Below, piece after piece: positions 34,506 through 42,189 of a stretch of 64,000 nt of DNA (its first letter is position 1; each line of letters opens with the position of its first letter). Location of the stretch: positions 62,001 through 126,000 of the forward strand of contig JAJZAJ010000001.1 of the NCBI GenBank assembly GCA_021799475.1, read 5' to 3'. Below the pieces are notes generated by a model. It did no database searches, was not told the DNA's origin, and worked only from the letters and a program-made list of their open reading frames with translations. This DNA comes from Microcaldota archaeon. Lineage in GTDB: Archaea; Micrarchaeota; Micrarchaeia; Micrarchaeales; Micrarchaeaceae. Both the position numbers and the translations under genes were made by a program.

Positions 34506-34913
34506 ATGAGCCAGTTTGGCGTGCAGATACACGGAAAATCAAGAACGAAGAGATTCGGTAACGGAAAGAGAAAAGTAAAATTCAGCGATAAGAGACGGAG
34601 CAACATAGGCAACTATTTCAGCGCGACGAAGCTAGCTGACGCAAAACACGAGAAGGATTCAAAGAAAGAGGTAAGAAGGAGAGGGGGTTTCGTTACTTTA
34701 GTTCTGAAGAGCGCAGCGTTCGCAAATGTCCTGACAAAATCCGGATACAAAAAAGCAAGGATAAAAGGAGTAATGGAGTCAAAGGACAACAGGAACTTTG
34801 CGAGGCAGAATATTATAACGAAAGGCACGATAATAAATACTGATCTTGGCAGAGCTGTAGTTCTCAATAGGCCGGGAAGAGAGGGCAGCGTCAATGCAAA
34901 GCTCTCAGAATAA
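34506..34913 (+). CDS. 30S ribosomal protein S8e (eS8)
   Basis: A 135-residue archaeal eS8. The N-terminal HGKSRTKRFGNGKRKVKF and RRSNIGNYFSATKL, plus the C-terminal NIITKGTIINTDLGRAVVLN and RPGREGSVNAKL, are characteristic. ATG at 34506 is preferred; a GTG three codons upstream is also in frame. Confidence 0.93.
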   Translation: MSQFGVQIHGKSRTKRFGNGKRKVKFSDKRRSNIGNYFSATKLADAKHEKDSKKEVRRRGGFVTLVLKSAAFANVLTKSGYKKARIKGVMESKDNRNFARQNIITKGTIINTDLGRAVVLNRPGREGSVNAKLSE

Positions 34914-34940
34914 ACCGGTAAATCGGTAAGGTGGTAATCC

Positions 34941-35360
34941 ATGCCAGTGCATGTTTATGAGGTTGACAGGAGCGAGGTAAAGCAGATTGAGAAGCTGATG
35001 AAATACGATCCCTATCTAGATCCCAACCTGATACCGAAGTCTAAAGAGGATAAATCTGGGAAGACGGATCCGGCGGTCGCAGAGGCGATAAAGAAGCTAA
35101 GGGAGGACAGATTCGCGAATGTCATTTATGCAAGGCATGAATGCGAGATAAAGGAGGGCAGATACCTAGGGATAGAAGGCGAAAAGTTCTATTTCTACGT
35201 AAGCGCCCCGGAGGAATTTCTTGCCCTTTCAGATGAGAAGCTCTCAAAAGAATTCAAGACGGTAAAAAGGGCACCTCCAGAGATAGAGCAGAAATACATA
35301 AAGATAAAGCAGGAAGAGGAAGAGAAAAGCAACGCTGGGTTCGGCGCGATATTCGGGTGA
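34941..35360 (+). CDS. Hypothetical charged protein
   Basis: A 139-residue soluble, strongly charged protein. The N-terminal HVYEVDRSEVKQIEKLMKYDP and middle RFANVIYARHECEIKEGRYL hint at an alpha/beta fold; the C-terminus is an acidic coil (IKQEEEEKSNAGFGAIFG). No family recognised. It sits 27 bases after eS8 and 4 bases before argF, so it is part of their operon. Confidence 0.65.
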   Translation: MPVHVYEVDRSEVKQIEKLMKYDPYLDPNLIPKSKEDKSGKTDPAVAEAIKKLREDRFANVIYARHECEIKEGRYLGIEGEKFYFYVSAPEEFLALSDEKLSKEFKTVKRAPPEIEQKYIKIKQEEEEKSNAGFGAIFG

Positions 35361-35364
35361 GGCA

Positions 35365-36261
35365 TTGAACCTGCTGGGCTCTGACGATCTAACGAGCGAA
35401 GGAATAAAGAAGATATTCGACCTTGCAGACAGACTCAAATCTGGGAAGGAGGATCTTGCGCTAAAAGACGGGTTCACAATCGCCCTTCTTTTTGAGGAAC
35501 CGTCAACCAGGACGCTGCTGTCTCTTGAAGTCGCGGCGGCGCAGCTGCGCGGTACGGCAATATACTTAGATATGGAACATACCCAAACGGCAAGAGGCGA
35601 GACGCTCGGGGATACTGCAAAAGTTGTAAGCGGCTACTGCGACATGGCAGCAGCAAGAATGAAATCCCATAAGAGCCTTCTTGAATTCGCGGAAAACTCG
35701 TCAATACCTGTAATAAACGCGCTGACTGACTTGGAACATCCGACACAGGCGCTTGCCGACATGTACACCATAAAGCAGGTAAAGCCAAACCTGAAGAAGC
35801 TAAAAATCGCATTCTTGGGAGATATCGCAACAAACACTGCCAATTCTCTGATGATAACGGCGGCAAAACTGGGTTCCGAGATAGTGCTCATAGGCCCGAA
35901 GGAGTGCAAGCCGAATCCTATGTATCTGAACAAGGCGAAGGAGTTCAGCAAGGTGCAAGTGACCGATTCGATAGAAAATGGTCTTGATGAAGCGGATATA
36001 ATCTACACTGATACTTATGTAAGCATGGGAAAGGAGAAAGAAAGTGAAAAAAGAAGGAAGCTGTTCGCGAGCTACCAGGTAAACAGCAAGCTGCTTGAGT
36101 ACGCAGATGCAAACGCAATGGTGATGCATTGCCTGCCTGCACACAGGGGCGAGGAGATAACAGCGGAAGTCCTGGATGGCCAGAGGAGCATAGTATGGGA
36201 ACAGGCAAGAAATAAGCTGCTTCTCAACAAGGCAATAATGCTGTATCTGTCAGAGAAGTAG
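35365..36261 (+). CDS. argF: Ornithine carbamoyltransferase
   Basis: A 298-residue carbamoyltransferase. FEEPSTRT (carbamoyl-phosphate loop, residues 43-50), HPTQALADMYT, and the C-terminal MHCLPAHRGEEI, whose Cys-Leu-Pro lid marks the ornithine enzyme rather than the aspartate one, are all present. It transfers a carbamoyl group to ornithine to make citrulline, or works in reverse in arginine fermentation. No other arginine gene is near. The start is a TTG four bases after the previous stop. Confidence 0.92.
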   Translation: MNLLGSDDLTSEGIKKIFDLADRLKSGKEDLALKDGFTIALLFEEPSTRTLLSLEVAAAQLRGTAIYLDMEHTQTARGETLGDTAKVVSGYCDMAAARMKSHKSLLEFAENSSIPVINALTDLEHPTQALADMYTIKQVKPNLKKLKIAFLGDIATNTANSLMITAAKLGSEIVLIGPKECKPNPMYLNKAKEFSKVQVTDSIENGLDEADIIYTDTYVSMGKEKESEKRRKLFASYQVNSKLLEYADANAMVMHCLPAHRGEEITAEVLDGQRSIVWEQARNKLLLNKAIMLYLSEK

Positions 36262-36315
36262 AAAATACGACAGCCAAAGCCTCATCAATCACAATTATAG
36301 ACTTATCATTCGATA

Positions 36316-36951
36316 ATGAAACAGTATCGGAAAGAAGGTGGGAGAATGGACCTGATAATGAAAGTGTTCGTGATAGTCATAATTGCGATAGCTGTTCTTA
36401 GCGGAGTGCTGATGATAATGAACGGCAGTTCTGGAAACCAGGGGCAGAAACCGCTTAACGAGACGACTGCCACACAGCTTGTCTTAACAGATCTGAAAGC
36501 ATCTAACCCGAACGCTACAATAAACATACTGTCTATAACCCCATCAATGCTCCAGAACAAGAGCTGGAACATAGTTGTGTCGTTTGCGTACAATTCAACA
36601 AGACCTTGTCCGAGATATTTGACCGAAGCCTTTGATTATCCGGCAACAGGGCTTGCCCCAACTACGTACGACATATTTACAAATTACACTGCCGGTCAAT
36701 GCAAGGTGTTTGTGGCCACAAATTCGACAACTATAAATGTACCGGAAATCGCAATAGCAACGGCATTCAACGCCAACGCTGTCCAGAAATTCATATCATT
36801 GAATAGATATAATGAAACATCTGCAAAGGCGCAACTCAATGGCACTGTATGGGTGATAAATTACTCTGCGCCATATGCAGGTTATTATCAGTACGTCAAA
36901 CTCAACATGTACGGAAAGCTTATTGGGAATTATACTGTCGCGGCGAAGTAA
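36316..36951 (+). CDS. Membrane-anchored exported protein
   Basis: A 211-residue protein with one N-terminal transmembrane helix (LIMKVFVIVIIAIAVLSGVL) and an exported domain rich in NxT/S sequons (at least eight). The exported part repeats a strand-turn pattern (TINILSITPSMLQNKSWNIV, GTVWVINYSAPYAGYYQYVK) and has two cysteines that might pair. ATG 36346 (MDLIMKV) is an alternative start. No family recognised. It is placed beside the pilin cluster and may be part of the cell envelope. Confidence 0.65.
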   Translation: MKQYRKEGGRMDLIMKVFVIVIIAIAVLSGVLMIMNGSSGNQGQKPLNETTATQLVLTDLKASNPNATINILSITPSMLQNKSWNIVVSFAYNSTRPCPRYLTEAFDYPATGLAPTTYDIFTNYTAGQCKVFVATNSTTINVPEIAIATAFNANAVQKFISLNRYNETSAKAQLNGTVWVINYSAPYAGYYQYVKLNMYGKLIGNYTVAAK

Positions 36952-37018
36952 GGATATTGAAAATACAGTATGCTCAGCGGATCCTGTGGTTTTAGTAATG
37001 CGTGCAGTGATAAATTAA

Positions 37019-37065
37019 TGGTAATCTTCAACGGAACATGGCAGAGCGGGTATACTCTTCCGTAA
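37019..37065 (+). pseudogene. 3'-end relic of a fourth pilin/LamG paralog
   Basis: The bases spell FNGTWQSGYTLP and a stop, matching the last codons of the two neighbouring pilins (FNGTWQSGYTPP). Only about 14 codons remain, with an unrelated stop upstream. The flanking sequence that follows (to 37127) repeats the intergenic sequence behind paralog 2. It marks the position of a lost gene copy. Confidence 0.8.
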
Positions 37066-37127
37066 AACCAGAGAGACTAAGCGATGATTTTTATTCCTTC
37101 TTCTCTATTAACTAGAGGTTGTAATGT
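37025..37127 (+). repeat. Direct repeat of pilin tail plus promoter, copy 1
   Basis: This stretch and 37917-38015 are nearly identical over about 100 bases. It contains the pilin 3' end, a pyrimidine-rich spacer (TTTTTATTCCTTCTTCT) and the ATG of the next pilin. It is the constant linker of the pilin array, and would allow recombination between units. Confidence 0.85.
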
Positions 37128-37954
37128 ACAAATCACAGTCAGCGATGGAGTATCTGATGACATACGGATGGGCGATACTCATCATCGCAGTGGTGTTGGG
37201 TGTGCTGTTCCAGTTGGGGGTCTTTTCCGGCAGCGCGCTGACGCCGAAGGCAGCTCCAGGAGCGTGCCAGGTGGTGCGGCTGGGAGGTCAGATGTCCCTT
37301 GAAGGAGAATGCCAGGGGCAGCTGCCGCAGTATGTTGGTCAGTTTGAAGGAGGTTCAGCGTTAATAAACATACCATACAGCAGCTCACTTGGAAGTGTCA
37401 ACACACTAACAGTTGCATTTTGGATAAATCAAAATGCGGTAAGCAATATAAATTACGAAAACATATTGTATTTTGGTGGGGCGTCTGTGCTAAGTGCGCA
37501 AGCGAAGTTTGATTCCAGCAACAATGAATGGATGGGATTTCCTGGGCAGGTTCTTGGATTTACCCCGATAAAACCAGGAGAGTGGGGATTTATGACTGGA
37601 ACGGATAATGGAGTATACTGCAGTGTATTCGAAAATGGTACACTTTTACCATCTACGGTATTTCCCTGTTCTACAGCTTACTACACAAGCGGCACCAGCT
37701 ATATCGGAGGAACTTCGGTTTTCTATGGAGAACTTTCGAACGTGCAACTGTACAATAGCTCCTTATCTCTGAATGAGATACGTGCACTCTACTTAGAGGG
37801 CATCGGCGGCGCGCCGATAAAAATACAGAACCTTGTCGGGTGGTGGCCCCTTAATGGCAATGGTAATGACTATTCCGGAAACAACAACAACGGGCAGATA
37901 GCAGGCAATGTACTATTCAACGGAACATGGCAGAGCGGGTATACTCCTCCGTAA
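37124..37954 (+). CDS. Class III signal-peptide pilin with LamG-like domain, paralog 2
   Basis: A 276-residue protein with the processing site MYKS|QSAMEYL and the same first 70 or so residues as paralogs 1 and 3. The centre (SLGSVNTLTVAFWINQNAVS to YIGGTSVFYGELSNVQLYN) is very different from theirs but keeps LamG landmarks. LEGIGGAPIKIQNLVGWWPL then returns to the constant C-terminus. The signal cut leaves Gln at +1 and Glu at +5. The product should be a pilus or surface-filament subunit with a carbohydrate-binding-like head. Confidence 0.85.
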   Translation: MYKSQSAMEYLMTYGWAILIIAVVLGVLFQLGVFSGSALTPKAAPGACQVVRLGGQMSLEGECQGQLPQYVGQFEGGSALINIPYSSSLGSVNTLTVAFWINQNAVSNINYENILYFGGASVLSAQAKFDSSNNEWMGFPGQVLGFTPIKPGEWGFMTGTDNGVYCSVFENGTLLPSTVFPCSTAYYTSGTSYIGGTSVFYGELSNVQLYNSSLSLNEIRALYLEGIGGAPIKIQNLVGWWPLNGNGNDYSGNNNNGQIAGNVLFNGTWQSGYTPP

Positions 37955-38015
37955 AACCAGAGAGATTAAGCGATGATTTTTATTCCTTCTTCTATATTAA
38001 CTAGAGGTTGTAATG
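37917..38015 (+). repeat. Direct repeat of pilin tail plus promoter, copy 2
   Basis: Second copy of the linker described at 37025-37127, differing at only a few positions; it joins the end of paralog 2 to the start of paralog 3. Confidence 0.85.
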
Positions 38016-38897
38016 TACAAATCACAGTCAGCGATGGAGTATCTGATGACGTACGGTTGGGCCATCCTCATCATCGCGGTGGTGTTAGGGGTTCTGTTCC
38101 AATTAGGTGTCTTCTCCGGCAGCGCGCTGACGCCGAAGGCGGCTCCGGGAGCGTGCCAGGTGGTGCGGCTGGGAGGGCAGGTGTCTCTCGAAGGAGAATG
38201 CCAGGGGCAGCTGCCTCAGTATGTGGCTGGGTTCAACGGAACCATAACCACCAATGTTATTACACCGCTTCCAACAACTGCTACTTATGGAACTACAATT
38301 TCGGCGTGGTTCTACCAGACCAGCACGTCAGATGTTGGTGGAATATTCTATTTAGGGAGCACTCCCGGATATCCGAACTCAAACGGTTATGGACTAGTGG
38401 CTGTGAGTCAGATCAACTCCATATGCTCAAATGCTGCACCAGAAATAGCTGTGCTGCAATCGGGATTGGGATGGTGGTGCTTCTCTGCTTTGCCCTACAA
38501 GGTTGGCCAATGGAATAATATCATTCTTGTCACAGTGCAGAACGGGTTAAACGTAAATTACGATCTGTATCTTAATGGAGTATCGGCTGCCATAAATAAC
38601 GTCGGTGGAGGCAAGACCCCAGAGGGGGATGCTGTTATAGGAGGCACAACAGAACAAGATCCATATACTGGTTTTATAAGCAATATCCAGGTGTACAATA
38701 CAACGCTATCCCCACCAGAGGCAAATGCGCTCTATTTAGAGGGAGTAGGGGGCGCTCCGGTACGTCCGCAGAATCTTATTGGATGGTGGCCCCTTAATGG
38801 CAATGGTAATGACTATTCCGGAAACAACTACAATGGGCAGATAAACGGAAGGGTAAACTTCAACGGAACATGGCAGAGCAGGTATACTCCACCGTGA
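38013..38897 (+). CDS. Class III signal-peptide pilin with LamG-like domain, paralog 3
   Basis: A 294-residue member of the pilin family. The signal MYKS|QSAMEYL, the helix and the constant block up to LPQYV match paralogs 1 and 2. A variable LamG-like centre follows (TYGTTISAWFYQTSTSDVGG, NIQVYNTTLSPPEANALYLE), then NLIGWWPLNGNGNDYSGNN and the constant tail. Synonymous differences in the constant blocks show that the copies are not just a recent duplication. It is the last unit before the convergent 23S gene. Confidence 0.85.
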   Translation: MYKSQSAMEYLMTYGWAILIIAVVLGVLFQLGVFSGSALTPKAAPGACQVVRLGGQVSLEGECQGQLPQYVAGFNGTITTNVITPLPTTATYGTTISAWFYQTSTSDVGGIFYLGSTPGYPNSNGYGLVAVSQINSICSNAAPEIAVLQSGLGWWCFSALPYKVGQWNNIILVTVQNGLNVNYDLYLNGVSAAINNVGGGKTPEGDAVIGGTTEQDPYTGFISNIQVYNTTLSPPEANALYLEGVGGAPVRPQNLIGWWPLNGNGNDYSGNNYNGQINGRVNFNGTWQSRYTPP

Positions 38898-38925
38898 CTT
38901 TGCAGCGCTCACGCTAGACTGATGG

Positions 38926-38942
38926 AATAAAAAAGAAAATAT
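38926..38942 (-). terminator. U-rich terminator of the 23S rRNA transcript
   Basis: Downstream of the 23S 3' end the minus strand reads ATTTTCTTTTTTATTCC, a typical archaeal U-run terminator. It lies between the convergent 23S gene and pilin paralog 3. Confidence 0.55.
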
Positions 38943-38959
38943 CGGAGAAGGTTTGCCGC

Positions 38960-41823
38960 ACACAGGTATAATTAGCCTTTAGTAATGGAATGTTCACGAG
39001 TCGCGTGAGCTTCTCGTTTACGCACCCATCCTATCAAAGCGGTCTATTGCCGCCGGCCTAGTGTCTCGTTTCAGGTCTGGCTTCGACCTTAGATGCCTTC
39101 AGGTCTTATCCATATGGCGCGTGGCTACCCGGCAATGCTTTCACAACCGGTACACTAGAGGCGCCGTTCCCCTGTTCCTCTCGTACTATGGGGAACTTAT
39201 CTTCTGACACTAACACTCCCAGTAGATACTACCGTACTGTCTCACGACGTACTTAACGCAGCTCGCGTGGTTTTTTAATGGGCGAGCAGCCCAACCATTG
39301 GTGGCTTATGCACCACCAGGATAAACCGTGGCCATATCGATGTATCAAACCGCGAGGTCGCTGTGGACGCTCACCCGCGACGAATCGGTTACCTCTAGAG
39401 TAACTTGTCTGACAGATTGAAGCCCCATTAAAAGAGCTATCAATGTTCGTTAAGCCCTACTTTCGTATCTGCGCATCACGCTTTTCGATGCACAGTCAGC
39501 CCGGCATTTGCCTTTATGCTTATCAGCGGGTTCCCAACCCGCTTAAGCCGAGCGTTGGTCAATTTCGTTTCCTTATCGAAATCAACCGTCCAGTCTAACT
39601 ATCCACCTGCAGCTGTCCCCTATCGGGTTAGCTGTGCGATGAGGTAAAATTGGTGTTACATTGACGCTCCATCTGGGCCGCAGCCCAAACTTCGACGCTC
39701 CCAATTACGCTATGTATACCACATTACACAACAACTACAGGCTATAGTAAAGTTTCATAGAGACTTCGTTTCCCACTGGGAGATCGTGGCATATTCACCA
39801 CGCAGTGAGTTCACCGGATCCATTGTTGGGACATTGGGACGGTCGTTACGCCATTCATGCAAGTCACCTATTAAGTGACGAGGTATTACGCTACCTCAAG
39901 AGAGTCAGAGTTACTCCCGCTCTTTGCCAGGGCTTACTCCTGTTGAAACAGGTCTTCGCTTACTGGCGGTGAGCAGGCGTCACCCACTGTACTAAGCCTT
40001 TCGGCTTCGCGGTGAGTTGTGTTTTAAATAAACAGTCGCCGTCCCCGTGTTGATGCTATCTGCGCATACCATACGCAGACATGGCTTATCGTTACCTTAC
40101 GCCACTAAAATGCCGAATTCCCTAACTATGGTTACTCCGTCACACCTTGGCTTTTTCAGCCTGCAGCACTTGTACTAGTTCTAGGTACGGTGTAATATGA
40201 TCGTTGCAGATTCCCTTTTCACGGGCTCAGGAACTCATACCAACAGTTCATTTAGCTGTTTCTCCTCATAACGAGACTCCGCAGCCCTTTGCACTTTCTT
40301 GCGGTACTATCCCCAAGCGTCAGAAATCTGCCTTGCGTTGCCGCTCCTACATATCACGGGCAGGAATATTGACCTGCTTCCCTTTCGCCCCAAGGTGATT
40401 GGCCTGGGGCTTAGGATCGCCTAACTCTCCGCTGACGAGCGTTGCGAAGAAACCCGTGTGCTTTCGGTGTATGGGATTCTCACCCATATATGCTGTTACT
40501 AACACCAAGATTTTCACTGCAGCGCGCTCCATATGTGCTTTCGCGCATACTTCGTGGCGCACTGCACGCCTTCTTACCAGATCTTTCGATCTCCGAGGTC
40601 TCGGTACCTAATTTAGCCCCGTATATCGTCGGAAAGGAAGCCCTCAACTGGTACGCTATTACGCGTTTTTTAAAGGATGGCTGCTTCTGAGCCTACCTCC
40701 CAGCTGTCTACGAGCTTCCTCTCCTTTGATCACACTCAATTAGGATTTGGGGACCTTAACCCCGGTCACTATCTTTGCAGTCTCGCGCATCTAGCTTACC
40801 CAAATGCGCCGACTCCTGGGGTCTACGCAGTACATGCATTCGGAGTTTGACAGTTGCGTGGGACCTTTCGATCCCGTCCGCGACAATCGGTCGCTCTACC
40901 GCATGCACAAGCTCGCCCAGAGCTATCCTAAAGATACTTCAGAAGGGACCCGCTATTGCCTCGCTCGATAGGTATATCGCCGCTACTCAAACCTCACCCA
41001 ACAGGACATGCCATGACAGGTTGCGGACCTCCAGCAGGCGTTAGCCTACCTTCGTCCTGGGCTCGAGTAGTTCGCAGAGGCTTCGGGTCGTATAACAGTG
41101 ACTTCGGCATTTTCATACCGTGCGCCTCGCATGCTGCGCGCAATCGCTTTCGCTACGCCTTTCGGCTCGCCACTGCTATACACTCCTTGGCTCTTGCTTC
41201 AAGAAGAATGATGGGACGCTGGTCCACGCACCTCGCTGACACATTTCTATGCTTCGCTTCGGCGCGCTTCGATCCTTTCGCGCCCACACCTTCGTTTTAC
41301 CACCTAGTTTCAGATCTGATTTCACTCCCACGCGTGTGGGATCTTTTCAGCTTTCGCTCGCGCTACTTGTTCACTATCGGTCTGTAGCCAATATTTAGGG
41401 TTGGAGTTTAATGCCCCCATGTTCATTCTGCGTATTTAGGCAGAATTACTCTCTTGCAGCAATCTCCGAAAAGCTTAGCCTACGAGGCTGTCACTCTCTA
41501 TGGCCGCGCTTTCCAACGCGCTCGGCTCACTTTCCGGATAAAACACTGCACCACATCTCCGACCACGTTGCCATGGTGGATTCAGTTTGCCCTCTGTGGG
41601 TTTCACTCGCGTTACTTGCCACATCTCGTTTGATTTCTTCTCCTGCGGGTACTAAGATATTTCAGTTCCCCGCGTATGCCCGCATGCTTGCGCATGCGCA
41701 ATTCGATTATCCCCGGTTCAAAGCCTGACCTGCGGCTACCCGGGGCTTATCGCAGCTTGCCACGATCTTCATCGCTGCTACAGCCAAGCCATCCTCTAGG
41801 TGGTTTGAAGTCTATATCTGTGT
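38960..41823 (-). rRNA. 23S ribosomal RNA
   Basis: Large-subunit rRNA on the minus strand, about 2,860 bases. The 5' part contains GGATGGCTTGGCTGTAGCAG and CGATGAAGATCGTGGCAAGC. Further on, conserved peptidyl-transferase and sarcin-ricin regions are readable (AGTACGAGAGGAACAGGG on the minus strand, near 39171-39190). The ends pair (ACACAG at 41818-41823, CTGTGT at 38960-38965). No large intron is evident. No 16S, 5S or tRNA is attached, so this is a stand-alone transcription unit. Ends are approximate. Confidence 0.93.
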
Positions 41824-42066
41824 TTAAACACTTGTTCGTTAGTGTTTCTGTGTGTTCCTTTTGGAACATCTCGGCAAACACTTCTCCTCACGTCGATCGT
41901 GAAAAACACGATCCCATACGGCACATATAAATCATAGCAGTTTTAATCCCATGAGGGATTGAAGCCTCTAAAGGTTACGTAATTTCATCAAGCACTGCCC
42001 TCGAGAAGGGGGCAGTATAGCTTTCCAATACGAGCCATTAGAGACTCATGCTGCCATAAATAGCAC
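41824..42066 (-). other. 23S rRNA leader with hairpins
   Basis: The 240 bases between the promoter and the mature 5' end hold several inverted repeats: CTGCCC/GGGCAG (41995-42015), AATCCC/GGGATT (41945-41960), and a CGTG..CACG hairpin near 41898-41912. They may direct rRNA processing. No gene is seen here. Confidence 0.45.
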
Positions 42067-42090
42067 CAGCAGTAATTACGTCCTAAAAGG

Positions 42091-42100
42091 TATATATATG
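42091..42100 (-). promoter_or_regulatory. TATA box of the 23S rRNA gene
   Basis: CATATATATA on the minus strand, with ACCTTTTAGG following, is a strong archaeal TATA element. It predicts initiation near 42066, giving the 23S gene its own promoter. Confidence 0.6.
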
Positions 42101-42189
42101 TTGCTGTTCTTTTGGCTTTGCGCTAATACAAGGTCATGTGCACGAAAGTGTTTGCCTATGGAAGGATGAGAGGCCCTGTCCTGCTATGT

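Noticed and set aside
40204-41930. Several 60-140-codon frames on the plus strand between 40.2 and 41.9 kb
   Set aside because: All lie within the 23S rRNA gene on the opposite strand.
41938-41963. TTTTAATCCCATGAGGGATTGAAG, which resembles an archaeal CRISPR repeat
   Set aside because: It occurs once only, with no spacer periodicity and no cas genes; more likely a hairpin in the 23S leader.
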